A program made the position numbers and the translations under genes. Under the pieces are notes generated by a model. The model ran no database searches. It saw nothing but the letters and a program-made list of their open reading frames with translations, and had not been told where the DNA came from. From assembly GCA_024291935.2 (NCBI GenBank), contig CM044315.1, positions 58,068,385-58,132,384 of the forward strand: 64,000 bases of DNA. The letters are read 5' to 3'. This DNA comes from Okapia johnstoni. Lineage: Eukaryota > Chordata > Mammalia > Artiodactyla > Giraffidae. Positions 1-12,429 of this stretch are shown here, piece after piece (positions within the stretch are counted from its first letter, which is position 1; the number at the start of each line of letters is the position of its first letter).

Positions 1-17
1 TCACACTAAATAGACTT

Positions 18-236
18 GGGGCTTCCCAGGTAGCTCAGTGGTAAAGAATCCACCTGCCAATGCAGGAGATGCCAGTTTGATACCTGGGCCAGGAAGATCC
101 CCTGGAGAAGGAATGCCAAACCCATTCCAGTATTCTTGCCTGGAAAATTCCATGGACAGAGAAGCTTGGTGGGCTAACATCTATGGGTTTCAAAGAGTCG
201 GACACAATTGAGCACACACACACAAACACACACACA
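18..236 (+). mobile_element. Bov-tA SINE with CA-rich tail
   Basis: It has a tRNA-like head (gggcttcccaggtagctcag, box A-like) and a Bov-A body with the hallmark stretch attccagtattcttgcctgg. It ends in a (CA)n tail from about 212. Confidence 0.9.
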
Positions 237-1397
237 TGGGTAATTATACACAATATTTTATTTTCAAAATTCTTCTATTTTGGAAGGTATCTTTTCACTG
301 TCTTATAAGCCCACAAGTAATAAATCTGGTTTATTTCTTAAAAATCACACCATTTCAAGTTTTTCTCTAGCATTTGGTAAAAGTTTGGAATGGTTGTTGG
401 ATAAGGGAATGAAAAGGATGATTGAGAATAAAATGCATAATTTTGAAAACAGCATATTAAATTAGTAAGTATGTTTTGAGTTACATCACAGGGTAAATGC
501 ATTATGCAGCATTTAGATTTTTTCCAACTTAAAAAAATATACTTTAGAGAATTTCAAAACAGAAGGAAACAACTGTAGTCCTTATGCAGTTGTGCTTTTC
601 TATAAATTTACCTGCCTATTGTGGATTGAAAATATCTCCAGTTTCCCTGTGCATTGGCAACAAACATTGTCATAAACTAACTGACCACTATTAATAGAAG
701 GAACTCCTTGAAGTGGATTGGTTAGGATCTTCCAATTTAAGAAGTACATCTGGACCAAGACCTGAAATGTTAAGCTGTTGCCTAGCAACACTGATCTACC
801 CAGTAAGGAGGAGGCCTAAGACGAATCTGTCTTGCCTCAGAACTCAGATGCCATATATGGGAGAATGAGAATAATGAAGAATGGACTATTGATCCTTGAA
901 ATGGGAACTTAGTGACTCTCTGACTCTGATTAGAGGTGGAAAACCTACCACCTCTATATAGGGAAGTGATATGACAGTCCTAGCACTTTTAAATGGGCCT
1001 GGCTTAGGGCAGATAATCTCATTAGAGAGGAGGACTAGGGAACTCTTGAATTAGTGCTTGCATAGCAGGTGCACTATTTCTACTTTGATTATTACATTTC
1101 TCTGAAGTGGCTTTAGTAAGTTTCTCTTGTCATGTATAAAGCTCCTAAGCCATCCCTTTAAAGGTACCACTAAATATGCAAATCTCATTAGGTAGACCTG
1201 ATTTGAGAGGCTTAAAATTTGTGCCATAATAATCTAGCAGTTCTGTATGGAATAAGGAAATCAGTATCATGAAAGGGTGGGGAGACTGATGGTTGGTGGG
1301 ATGAACTGTTTTTGGAGGAGAGAAGATGACAACAGCTACCCACTGAAGTCAGAGAAAGTCCCCTAATTCATGGATATGCTCAGGGCAGATATTTGTA
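237..1397. other. Gene-free stretch
   Basis: AT-rich unique-looking DNA. The frames here are short and uninformative, and no repeat family was recognised. Confidence 0.5.
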
Positions 1398-1595
1398 CAT
1401 GGGGTCGCTAAGAGTTGGAAACGACTGAGCGACTTCACTTTCCCTTTTCACTCTCATACATTGGAGAAGGAAATGGCAACCCACTCCAGTGTTCTTGCCT
1501 GGAGAATCCCAGGGACGGGGGAGCCTTGTGGGCTGCCGTCTATGGGGTCGCACAGAGTCGGACACGACTGAAGCGATTTAGTAGCAGTAGCAGCA
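1398..1595 (+). mobile_element. Bov-A2 SINE, 5'-truncated dimer
   Basis: The end of one Bov-A unit (gggtcgctaagagttgg...) is followed by the cttcactttc linker, then a full second Bov-A unit and an AGC/AGT-triplet tail. Confidence 0.88.
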
Positions 1596-1886
1596 CAGTT
1601 GTTGGTAGCTAGGATACAGTGGTATAGCTCAGTCTTTCTCTACACTTGGGTGGAAAACAGGTATCCCCATTTGAGAGGGCTTATCTTACTACAGTGACTA
1701 AAGTGTGACTGGATTCCTCCTTACTCTCTGCCTGGAGCAAGACACATATCCACCCTCCTCCTTGGGCAGTCACCAGTAGATCCAAGATGATAGGAGAGGG
1801 CCTGTAGAAACTGCAACACAAATATAAGATAAAACAGGAGGGCTTCTTTTCCCTTAAGCAAATAACAAAGGTTATGCTTAGAAACA

Positions 1887-2090
1887 GGCTTCCCCAGTGG
1901 CTCAGATGATAAAGAATCTGCCTGCAATGCAGGAGACCTGGGTTCGATCCCTGGGTCAGGAAGACCCCTCGGAGAATGGAAAGGCAACCCACTTCAGTAT
2001 TCTTGCCTGGAGAATCCCATGGACAGAGGAGCCTTGCAGGCTACGGTCCTTAGGGTCACAAAGAGTTGGACACGACCAAACAACTAGCAC
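1887..2090 (+). mobile_element. Bov-tA SINE
   Basis: A complete tRNA-like head with box B-like gggttcgatccctgg is followed by a Bov-A body ending cacgaccaaacaac. Confidence 0.9.
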
Positions 2091-3540
2091 TTATTTATTA
2101 CTTACACTTTGAAACAATTTATCAATTCATGGTAGAATGAAAGTCTAATTGTTTAATAGATGTTTGGTTAGGTAAGTGACTTCCTCCTCTCAACTTCTTC
2201 TCTAGACAACCTAAAAGAAGGCAACTGCATGGATTGGCCCCCTGAAATTAAGGGTGAGACAAGAAAAACCCATTGGGACTGTGGACAAAGCTGTTCAGTG
2301 AACCAATCCTCGGGCCTCTTTAAGGTTATTTCTGTATATACTGCATTAAAGGGCTTGAGGTTGGGGTAAAGAACCCTTTTGTGTTCACCAATGTACTGAT
2401 ATTTGTATGTGCAATTGAAATGAAAAACTTATTTGGATAATTGACTGTGTTACCCTGCCCTTCTGTTGTTACAGGCCTAATAATTGGGCTACATGTTCCT
2501 TAAGTGCCTTCCATGTGACATCATACACTGGCTAGGGGTTGTGACTACAGAAGAGGATATTAATGGCTTTCAAGGACCCTGAAGTAGGGAAGAAGATTTT
2601 GTTGAAAAGTTACAATAGAAAAGGATAAAATGGTAATAGAAAGATTTAAAAGCAGGGGAGCAGAGAGGAATACACAGGAGCATCAGGTTCACACTTCTGC
2701 AAGCTTCTGCCCTGAGTGCCAACTCCTGTAGGGCAAAGTTTACCTGATCTGGGTCAATGACTCGGGCTCAGTTTCTCACCTGTTCCCTCCAGTTCGATCT
2801 TACACTTGTGACTCTCAAGTAGATTTTATGGTACCAAATAACTGGTTTCCCTGCAGATCATTAAATCTTTTGCCTTTTTATGGCACCAGCATGTCTCTTT
2901 CAACTCTCCCTACTGCTACCCCATCACTCTCCAGTAGCTTTCGACCACACCATATCACTTTGCTCCACCAACAGTACCCAGTCTGTCTGAGTGTGCTCTA
3001 CTTTTCAGCACTCACAACTGAGTAATTACGAAAAGTACAATTTCAGTTCCACAGTCTTAATTTAAGAAGGTAACAGAAAATATTATTCATTTCAGAAAAC
3101 TTTTTATCAAAAATGTTGAACTTGTTTTTCTAACTTCATGGTCTTGAAATTATGTTTTAATTATCTTGACAATACTTTTACCTGGAAAAACTCATTCTTC
3201 AAATATGCCAGAGAAAGGAGGTGTTATCACTTTGTTGATTTTCTCATCTACTGAATTAATAGTGCCATTCATTATTCATAAAGAGCTATATAGATTCTTT
3301 GAAGAGAAATAAAAACCATAAATCTTTTGACTCATCCAAAGGACAGTGCCTACATGCAACTGCTCAACATTTCTCAGTATCAAACACCTTATGGTTCATT
3401 CAGCTCTGTCAGAGGAATGGGTGCTACTGGCTGAATCATCACCATTTCCTGTGAGGTGTGCATTAAATGTTAACTCTATCTTATTTCCTATGAACTTTTT
3501 AGAGACTTAAGAATACTCAGAAGTGGAGGTGAACTCAAAA
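2091..3540. other. Gene-free stretch
   Basis: No exon-like segment or repeat was recognised. A 65-codon frame at 2828-3025 has no recognisable features. Confidence 0.45.
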
Positions 3541-3553
3541 CCTTCAAAGTACA

Positions 3554-3783
3554 CGCTGCTATATTCAAAATGGATAACCAACAAGGACCTGCTGTATCAC
3601 ACATGGAACTCTACTCAATGTTTTATGCCAGCCTTGGGGGGCGGGCAGAATTTGGGGTAGAATGGACACACGTATATGTATGGCTGAGCTCCTTTGCTGT
3701 TCACCTGAAACTATCACAACACTGTTAATTGGCTATACCCCAATACAAAATAAAAAGTTTAAAATTGGGGGGTAAAAAAAACA
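3554..3783 (+). mobile_element. L1 3' end fragment
   Basis: The artiodactyl L1 3'-UTR phrases are present (ggacctgctgtatcacacatgg, then ctcctttgctgttcacctgaaac), with an A-rich tail. It is flanked by an imperfect 13-base duplication, ccttcaaagtaca at 3541-3553 and ccttcagtgtaca at 3784-3796. Confidence 0.75.
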
Positions 3784-4377
3784 CCTTCAGTGTACAACTG
3801 TAGCTCTTGGAGACTTCACACATAATTTTAAGATCTGTTTCAAGATTTTTAACTTCCTAATGTGCCCTTTCCTAAATTTGATTTCTCTGAGAATAAGCTG
3901 GGTTCATAGTAGTCATTCTTTCACTTCATAGAATGGTAGCCCTCCATCCCAAATCTCAGCATTGTGCATGACCCTGGGTATAATTAACACCAGGGTATCA
4001 AACAAACAGAGAAACGGGAGTACTGGTTTCAGGGAGAACTCTTCAAATAACTAATCGAGGCACTTTAAGTTCATAAGGTTTCTGATTTTTTCCTGCATTG
4101 CATAGATATTTTAGAAAAGTGAAGCTTGTCAAAATACCAGTATTTCAGTCCATGTTGACTTACTCTGAATTTTAGCCAATTTGGGATATTTGGGCCCATT
4201 TTGAAAAGTCTGAATGCTGAACACCACGAGCAGTATGGGAAACTTATGATTATCCTTTTAAATGTAAATAAGATGCTTGATGGAATATGATGTTTTTTTC
4301 TAGATACATTGGATAAAATTCGTGTATAAAATTTTACTTGATTTATTTCAGATTTGCTGTACTTTACTGAATAAGGT

Positions 4378-4780
4378 GAAGAAGACTGAGCACCAGAGAA
4401 CTGATGCTTTCAAATTGTGGGGCTGGAGAAGACTCCTGAGAGTCCCTTGGACTGCAAGGAGATCAAACCAGTCAATCCTAAAGGAAATCAACCCTGAATA
4501 TTCATTTGGAAGGACTAATGCTGAAGCTGAAGCTCCAATACTTTGGCCACTTGATGAGAAGAGCCAACTCATTGGAAAAGGCCTTGATGCTGGGAAAGAT
4601 TGAGGGCAAAAGGAGAAGAGGGCAGCAGAGGATGAGATGGTTAGATAGCATGACCAACTCAATGGACATGAGTTTACGCAAACTCCTGGAGATAGTGAAG
4701 GACAGGGAAGCCTGGTGCACTGTGGTCCTTGGAGTCACAAAGGGTCAGATACGATTTAGCAATTGAACAACAACAACAAT
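4378..4780 (+). mobile_element. BovB LINE 3' end, 5'-truncated
   Basis: It carries the last part of the BovB ORF and the 3' end. Frames still read [20 protein letters not shown] and the following [13 protein letters not shown] in shifted frames, so it is broken. A perfect 10-base target-site duplication tgaataaggt lies at 4368-4377 and 4781-4790. The tail is (CAA)n. Confidence 0.88.
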
Positions 4781-5045
4781 TGAATAAGGTAGTTAAAGGT
4801 CATGTTATCAAACTACATCTTGGCATATTTATTCTTACTCAGCCTTGTCTTGCTTATTTCATCTTATGAAATGTTCAATGATTTCTATCGTCTATTTAAA
4901 AGGAAGCAAACTCTTTTAGACTTGTGTTTAATATTTTAGAGGCTCATTTAAAAATATGCAAAAGGGTACATAATTTTTAAAGTTTATTTTAAGGGTATTT
5001 AAGGAAAACATTTGGAAGACTACTGTACTAGTGCTCACCTATCCT

Positions 5046-5521
5046 CAGTTCAGTTCACTTCACTCGCTCAGTCATGTCTGACTCTTTGCGACCCCATGGA
5101 CTGCAGCACGCCAGGCTTCCCTGTCCATCACCATCTCCTGGAGCTTGCTCAAACTCATGTCCATCGAGTCGGTGATGCCATCCAACCATCTCATCCTCTG
5201 TTATCCCCTTCTCTTCCTATCTTCAATATTCCCCAGATCAGAGTCTTTTCCAAGGAGTCAGTTCTTCACATAGGTGACCAAAGTATTGGAATTTCAGCTT
5301 CAGCATCAGTCCTTCCAATGAATATTCAGGACTGATTTCCTTTAGGATTGACTTGTTTGATCTCCTTGCTGTCCAAGGGACTCTCAAGAGTCTTCTCCAA
5401 CACTACCATTCAAAATCATCAATTCTTCAGCGCTCAGCCTTCTTTATAGTCCACCTCTCACATCCATACATGACTACTGGAAAAACCATAGCTTTGACTC
5501 TATGGACCTTTGCTGGCAAGG
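5046..5521 (-). mobile_element. BovB LINE 3' fragment (ART2A-like)
   Basis: It starts with the reversed tail cagttcagttc, followed by the reversed 3' coding part as in the copy at 4378-4780 but inverted. It runs to the tttgctggcaag motif. Confidence 0.85.
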
Positions 5522-5651
5522 GATGGCTTGAGCATATTCCTGACTTCAAAGACTTCAAAGAGCCTACTGTTCTTTGACATTTGACAAAAAATTGTAATAA
5601 CATGTGATAAGTTATAACAGTGTTGTTTTAAGGTAGTAGAGATACTGAATA

Positions 5652-5818
5652 GGGCTTCCCTAGTGGCTCAGCCTGCAATGCAGGAGACCCAGGTTCAATC
5701 CCTGGAAATCCCCTGGGGGAAAGGAATGGCAACCCACTCCAGTATTCTTGCCTGGAGAATTCCATGGACAGAGGAACCTGACAGACTACAGTCCATGGGA
5801 TCACAAAGAGTTGGACAC

Positions 5819-5824
<6 letters not shown>
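5652..5824 (+). mobile_element. Bov-tA SINE with deleted head
   Basis: The head lacks the usual gtggtaaagaat segment: ggctca is followed directly by gcctgcaatgcagg. The Bov-A body is normal and runs straight into a CT/CA microsatellite. Confidence 0.85.
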
Positions 5825-5887
<63 letters not shown>

Positions 5888-5889
5888 AC
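5821..5889 (+). repeat. Compound (CT)n(CA)n microsatellite
   Basis: About 21 uninterrupted CT units (5821-5862) are followed by about 13 CA units. It sits at the SINE tail and is probably length-polymorphic. Confidence 0.97.
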
Positions 5890-6700
5890 TGTCTTCCATA
5901 AAGGCTGTACCATTTTACATTACTACCAACAGTATTTAAGGTTTCCTTTTTCTTTGCATCCTCCCTAATATTTGTTATTGTTTGTTTTTTGATAAAAGTC
6001 ATTCTAACAAGTATAAGGTAATATCTCACTGTGGTTTTGATGTACATTTCTCTCATGATTAGTGATGCTGAGCACCTTCTTGTTTACCAGTTGGCCATTT
6101 GTGTATATTTTTTTGGAAATATGTCTATTCAATTTCTCTGCCCATTTTTTAATCAGATTGTTTTTCTGCTATTGAGTTATATGAGTTCTTTATACATTTT
6201 AGATATTAGCCCCTTATCAGATATATAGTTTGCAATTATTTTCTCTCATTCCACATTTCTGCCTTTCCTTTGCGTTGATCATTTTCTTTGCTGTGCAGAA
6301 GCTTTTCAGTTTAATGTAGTTCCACTTGATTATTTTTGATTTTGTTGTCTGTGCTTATGGTGTCATATCCAAAAAATCATTGCCAAGACCAATGTCAAGG
6401 AGATTTTTCCCTATGTTTTCTTCCAGGAATTTTATGGTTTCATATATTTAAGTCTTTAATTAATTTCTGTTAATTTTTTGAATGATGAAAGATAGGGATC
6501 TAATTTCATTATTTTCCATGTGGATATCCAGATTTCTCAGCACCATTTATTGAAGAGACTTTACTTTCCCTATTGTGTGTTCTTTGTCAAAGACTACTTG
6601 ATCGCATATGCATGAGTTTACTTCTGGGATATTTCTTTTATTCCGTTGGTCTGTCTATTTTTATATCAGTGGCACCATATTGTTCTTTCTTAATATTTAG
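5890..6700 (-). mobile_element. Old L1 ORF2 3' fragment
   Basis: The reversed L1 ORF2 C-terminal region and its vicinity are recognisable: ctgtaccattttacattact, tgatgctgagcaccttcttg and tttctcagcaccatttattg. It carries many stops and is divergent. The SINE and microsatellite adjoin its 3' end. Confidence 0.8.
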
Positions 6701-6949
6701 TTATTTTTAATTTAAAAAGCATCATTTAAATACTCCTCTTCTGTTTTTATGTTTATGTGCTCAGGGGGGATTTGCTGGTGCATCCAAACAATGACTGTTG
6801 TTGTTCTGCTAAATTATGCTTTTAGGACAACCATTTTAATACTCCAGTACTCAACATTCATCAGCTTCTCAAAGTGACATTTCAACTTAGTTCTGGAAAG
6901 AATGCAGGAATGGACTTGAAAATTCAGTGTATAAGAAAACACACTATGT

Positions 6950-7860
6950 TCTATTGTCTAGTCTTCATGAAGCTTATATTCTAGCATGGGGAGACAGACA
7001 GTAAGTAAAATAAATAAGTGAATTATAGTTTAGATGGTGTTACCATTTGAAGAGAAATAAAGTGGGAAATGCAGACAGAGTTCAGTGTGCTCAGAGAAGG
7101 TCTTGCTGGAATGTGATGTTTGAGCAAAGATTTGGTGGGCTTGAGTGAGGGGCTGTGGGTTTAATTTGAAGAAGTGTGCTTCAGACAGGAAGAACAGTGG
7201 AGGGGACAGGTTGGGTAAGAAAATAAGCTCTGGGCTGCTTTTGAGTACAGGTAAGGAAGCCAGTGTAGGAGGAGCTTAGTAAGCAAGGGGAGATGAAAGT
7301 GGGAGATAAAATCAGAAGGAAATGAGGTTGGAGAAGAAACTGTCATGAAGCGGGGGTGGTGGGTGATAGTGTCAGGCTGCGTGGGCTTTCAGCTCTTCTG
7401 ACAGTTGAGATGAGAAGCTATTAGAGTGTTTCAAGGAGAAGAATGACCGTGATTTGGCTTCAAGGATTCTGGCCTAAGCAACTAGAAAGGTTGGGTGAAG
7501 TGGTCATTAGTTGAGATGGGATAAAATATCTTCTTCAAGGAGAAGATATTTTGCAGAGGAATGGTGTAGGGAATTTGGAATTTATTTTTGGACATGGTAG
7601 ATTTAGCATGTCTATTAAGCATCCAGACAGGGATATTGAATAGCCAGTTGGTCATATCAGTCTGAAATTCAGAGGAGGGATACAGATGAGATACAAAAAT
7701 TTAAGTGTCTTCTGCACATACACAGAATTTAAAGCCACAGGCATGAGTGAGATTACCAAGAAAGTAGATATAAACTAGAGATAGAAAGAGAAGAATTCCT
7801 AGGACTAAGCCCAGAACATTCCTATGTAAAGATATAAGGAAAAATAAACCAAGGCAAATT
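6950..7860 (+). repeat. Ancient purine-rich interspersed repeat, family not assigned
   Basis: It starts near gcttatattctagcatgggg and continues through phrases such as tgatgtttgagcaaagattt, ttttggacatggtagattt and tctgaaattcagagg. The same phrases recur, diverged, near 17.0, 25.4, 36.0, 37.5, 47.8, 55.0 and 56.4 kb, always in this orientation. No coding capacity is seen. Confidence 0.55.
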
Positions 7861-8298
7861 TTCTATCTTTAAGAAAGTTACCTGAAAATTCATTTACTTA
7901 TGATTGGAAAAAAGAATTAACTGTATATATCACAAAGCTAAAGAATCTTAAAGCTAAAATAGATCTTAATCCAAAGGATGATCAAATTCAACCTGTTGGC
8001 CTTTTGGCAACAAATACTTTGATCTTTAAAAAACTAGCTGACTCATTTGCTCAATTTAATTTAGGAGTTTGATTTTAGTCAAATGATGGAAAATGATTGA
8101 ACTATGAACCTCCAGCATAAAGTAGGTGGATTAGAGTAAAGATGGGCTAATTTGGATGAAAGAGGGGATCTAGTTTTAACTCAGGGGTTTGAGTGAAGTA
8201 CCACTTAATTCTACATATATTTACTGAGTGCCAATTATGCGTGAGACATGTGAAAGAATTATTGGGGAAATGCAAATTTGATTAAGAGACTGTCTTTT

Positions 8299-8608
8299 GG
8301 GATTCCCCTGGTGTTGCAGTGGATAAGAATCTGTCTACCAATGCAGGGGACATGGGTTCGATCCCAGGTCTGAGAAGACTCAACATTCCTTGGAACAACT
8401 GAGCCCATGGGCCTTAACTACTGAGCCCAAGCTCTAGGCCTGAGAGCTGCAACTACTGAAGCCTGTGCACCTACAGTCCGTGCCCTGCAACAAGAGAAGC
8501 CGCCTCAATAAGAAGCCCACTCGCCACAACTAGAGGAGGTCTGTGTGCAGCAATGAAGACCCAGTGCAGCCAAAAATAAATAAATAAACAAAAATTTTAA
8601 AAGGAGAA
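8299..8608 (+). mobile_element. CHR-type tRNA-derived SINE
   Basis: The head is gggattcccctggtgttgca, with box B-like gggttcgatcccagg. The body holds the long 'gagcccatgggccttaac' region typical of CHR SINEs, then an A-rich tail. A perfect 12-base duplication agactgtctttt lies at 8287-8298 and 8609-8620. Confidence 0.88.
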
Positions 8609-8999
8609 AGACTGTCTTTTTCTTCAGAAAGATTACAACATAAAAATGGACAGCGAAGCAAGTACAATGAGATAAGAGGCACAGAGAGGCAGAAATACTT
8701 TACGGGAGTTCAAGTTAAAGAAAGTGATTCTCCATTTGGCTCCACAGAGGACATGACATTTCAGATAGCCCCTGAATTAGGGGAAGGAGGGGTTTGACAG
8801 AAGGTATAAAATAGGCAAGGACCTGGGGGTGGGAAAGCTCAGGAGTATGTTTCACTGGTGGGTATTTATGTCCTCAAACTATTGTTATTACATCCATATT
8901 TCTTTCATTTTTCTCTCCCAAATGGAGAAGCAGAGATTACACATGTAATTATGTTTGATTGCATTCAGAAAATCTGTGTATATTTTCACATCTATCTTC

Positions 9000-9221
9000 A
9001 TGGCAGTATGATTCACAATAACCACAAGGTAGAAGCAATCTAAATGTCCATCAGTGGAAGAATGGATAAAGAAAATGTGGTAAATATATATAATGGAATA
9101 TCATGCAGCCCTAAAAAGAAGGAAATTCTCTCATATATTCCAAGGTGGATTAACTTTGAGGACATTATGCTGAGTAAAATAAGCCTGCCGCAAAAAGACA
9201 ATAACTCATAATTCCACATTT
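9000..9221 (+). mobile_element. Old L1 3' region, left part (split by BovB)
   Basis: L1 phrases attcacaataaccacaagg, tggaagaatggataaagaaa and taatggaatatcatgcagcc are present. The element resumes at about 11976 after the BovB insertion. Confidence 0.8.
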
Positions 9222-11734
9222 GTTGTTCAGTCACTAAGTTGTGTCCCACTCTTTGCCACCCCATAGACTGCAGCATGCCAGGCTTCTCTGTCCTTCACTA
9301 TCTCCAGGAGTTTACTCAAACTCATGTCCATTGCGTTGGTCATGCTATCTAACCATCACATCCTCTGCTGCCCTCTTCTCCTTTTGCCTTCAATCTTTCC
9401 CAGCATCAGGGTCTTTTCCGATGAGTCAGTTCTTCACATTAGGTAGCCAAAGTATTGGAGTTTCAGCTTCAGCATCAGGCCTTCCAGTGAATATTCAGGG
9501 TTGATTTCCTTTAGGATGGACTGGTTTGATCTCCTTGCTGTCCAAGGGACTCTCAAGAGTCTTTTCCAACACCACAGTTCAAAAGCATCAATTCTTCACT
9601 GCTCAGCCTTCTTTATAGTCCACCTCTCACATCCATACATGACTACTGGAAAAACCGTAGCTTTGACTCTCTGGACCTTTGCTGGCAAAGTTATGTCTCT
9701 GCTTTCTAATACGCTGTCTAGGTTTGTCATAGCTTTTCTTTAAGGAGCAAGCGTCTTTTAATTTCATGGTTGCAGTCACCATCTGCAGTGATTTTGAAGC
9801 TCAAGAAAATAAAGTCTGTCACTCTTTCCATTGTTTCCCCATCTATTTTCCATGAAGTGATGGGACTGAACACCATGATCTTCATTTTTTGAATGTTGAG
9901 TTTTAAGCCAGTTTTTTCACTCTCTTCTCTCACTTTCATCAAGAGGCTCTTTAGTTCCTCTTCACTTTCTATCATAAGGGTGGTGTCATCTGCATATCTG
10001 AGGTTACTGATATTTCTCCCAGCAATCGTGGTTCCAGCTTGTGCTTCATTCAGCCTGGCATTTTGCATGATGCAATCTGCATATAAGTTAAATAAGCAGG
10101 GTAACGACATATAGCCTTGATGTACTCCTTTCCCAATTTGGAACCAGTCCTTTGTTGCACGTCCAGAACTGTTGCTTCTTGACCTGCATACAGGTTTCTC
10201 AGGAGGCACATCAGGTGGTCTGGTATTCCCATCTCTTTAAGAATTTTCCACACAATTTGTTGTGATCCACACAGTCAAAGGCTTTAGCATAATCAATGAT
10301 GCAGAAGTAGATGTTTTTCTGGAACTCTCTTGCTTTTTCTATGATCCAATGGATGTTGGCAATTTGATCTCTGGTTCCTCTGCCTTTTCCAAATCTAGCT
10401 TGAACATCTGGAAGTTCTCAGTTCATGTACTGTTGAAGCCTTGCTTGGAGAATTTTGAGCATTACCTTGCTAGCATGTAAAATGAATGCAATTGTGCAGT
10501 AGTTTGAACATTCTTTGGCATTGTCTTTCTTTGGGATTGGAATTAAAACTGATCTTTTCCAGTCCTGTGGCCATTGCTCAGTTTTCCAAATTTGCTGGCA
10601 TATTGAGTGCAGCACTTTTAACAGCATCATCTTTTAGGATTTGAAATAGTTCAGCTGGAATTCCATCACCTCCACTAGCTTTGTTCTTAGTGATGCTTCC
10701 TAAGGCCCACTTAACTTTGCGCTCCAAGATGTCTGGTTCTAGGTGAGTGACCACACCATTGTGGTTATCTGGGTCATGAAGATCTTTTTTATATAGTTCT
10801 TCTGTGTATTTTTGCCACCTCTTCTTAATATCATTTGCTTCTGTAGGTCCATACCATTTCCATCCTTTATTGTGTCCATCTTTGCACGAAATGTTGCCGT
10901 GATATCTCTAATTTTCTTGAAGAGAACTCTAGTCTCTCCCATTCTCTTGTTTTCCTCTATTTCTTTGCATTGATTACTTAGGAAGACTTTCTTATCTCTC
11001 TTTGCTATTCTTTGGAACTCTGCATTCAGATGGGTATATCTTTCCTTTTCTCCTTTGTCTTTCACTTCTCTTCTTTTCTCAGCTATTTTTAAGGCCTCCT
11101 CAGACAACCATTTTGCCTTTTTGCATTTCTTTTTCTTTGGGATGGTCTTGATCACTGCCTCCTATACAGTGCCACAAACCTCCGCCCATAGTTCTTCAGG
11201 CACTCTATCAGATCTAATCCCTTGAATCTACTTGTCACCTCTACTCTGTAATCATAAGGGATTTGATTTAGATCGTACCTGACTGACTGACTGGTTTCTT
11301 AAATTTAAGTCTGAATTTTGCAATAAGAAGTTTATGATCTGAGCCACAGTCAGCTCCCAGGCTTGTTTTTTGCTGACTGTATAGAGCTTCTCCATTTTGG
11401 GCTGCAAAGAATACAATCAATCTGGTTTCAGTATTGATCATCTGGTGATGTCCATGTGTAGAGTTATCTCTTGTGTTGTTGGAAGAGAGTGTTTTCTATG
11501 AATAGCGATTCTCTTTGCCAAATTCTGTTAACCTTTGCTCTTCTTCATTTTGTACTCCAAGGCCAAACTTGCCTGTTACTCCAAGTGTTTTGTTAAGCTC
11601 CTACTTTGGCATTTGTCCCCTATGATGAAAAGAACATCTTTTGGGGGTGTTAGTTCTGGAAGGTCTTGTAGGTCTTCATAGAACCATTGAGCTTCGTCAG
11701 AATTAGTGATTGGGCAGAGACTTGGATTACTGTG
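9222..11734 (-). mobile_element. BovB (RTE) LINE, inverted, decayed reverse transcriptase and endonuclease
   Basis: Read on the minus strand, the piece runs from an endonuclease-like region (about 11690-11280) through the connector (11155-10739, Lys-rich) to the reverse transcriptase. The catalytic YADD is at 9985-9996, in the context LRYADDTTLM. The 3' end lies near 9222. The ORF is split over at least three frames (segments ending at 11155, 10630, 10253 and 10209), so no active protein can be made. It interrupts an older L1. The 5' end is missing. Confidence 0.88.
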
Positions 11735-11970
11735 GTAATTAGATACATTAGAGTGGTATTATCTGCATATCTGAAGTTGTTGATATTTCTCCCAGCAATC
11801 TGGGTTCCAGTTTGTGAGTCTTCCAGTCCAGCATTTCGTATGCCATACTCTGCATATAATTTAAATAAGCAGGGTGACAGTAAACAGCCTTGATGTACTC
11901 CTTTTCCAATTTTGAACCAGTCTGTTTTTCTATATACAGTTCTAAGTGTTCTTTCTTGACCTGAATACTG
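11735..11970 (-). mobile_element. Second BovB reverse-transcriptase piece abutting the first
   Basis: The region around the YADD site appears again (ttatctgcatatctgaagtt, then tttctcccagcaatctgggt). This repeats the part seen at 9975-10180, diverged, and is joined directly behind endonuclease sequence. It is either an internal rearrangement or a separate BovB insertion. Confidence 0.75.
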
Positions 11971-11975
11971 ATTAA

Positions 11976-12425
11976 ACTCAAAGAAACAGAAAGTAGAATA
12001 GTGGTTGTCAGAGGAAGGGAAGAGTTGAAAAAGAATTGTTGGTCAGTGGATATAGAGTTTCAGTCTCACAAGACTGAAAAGTTCTAGAGATCTGTTGCAC
12101 AACAGTGTGCCAATAGTTAACACTACTGTACTGCGTGAGCTTCCCTAGTGGCTCAGTGGTAAAGAACCCCCTGCAATGCAGGAGATGCAGGTTCAACCCC
12201 TGGGTTGGGAAGATCCCCTGGAGAAGGAAATGGCAACCCACTCCAGTATTCTTGCCTGAAAATCCCCATGGACAGAGGAGCCTGAAGGGTTACAGTCCGT
12301 GGGGTTGCAAAGAATCAGACATGACTGAGCGACTAAGCATGCGCACACTATACCACATACTTAAAAAAGGTTAAGATGATAACTTTTACATAATATGACT
12401 TTCACCACAATTTTTTTAAAAAAGG
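11976..12425 (+). mobile_element. Old L1 3' UTR, right part, with SINE inside
   Basis: It resumes at gaaacagaaagtagaatagt and continues to gttgcacaacagtgtgcc. After the SINE at 12137-12348 it runs through acttaaaaaaggttaagatg to an A-rich end. With 9000-9221 it forms one old element. Confidence 0.78.
12137..12348 (+). mobile_element. Bov-tA SINE nested in old L1
   Basis: It has the tRNA-like head, box B-like caggttcaacccctgg and a full Bov-A body ending tgactgagcgactaagc. Confidence 0.9.
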
Positions 12426-12429
12426 AAAA

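Noticed and set aside
8299..8608. tRNA gene from A-box and B-box-like motifs (also in other SINE heads)
   Set aside because: These boxes belong to tRNA-derived SINE heads; no tRNA cloverleaf with an intact anticodon arm is present.
9727..11155. Minus-strand frames with YADD as a host reverse transcriptase gene
   Set aside because: Decayed BovB LINE ORF in several frames.
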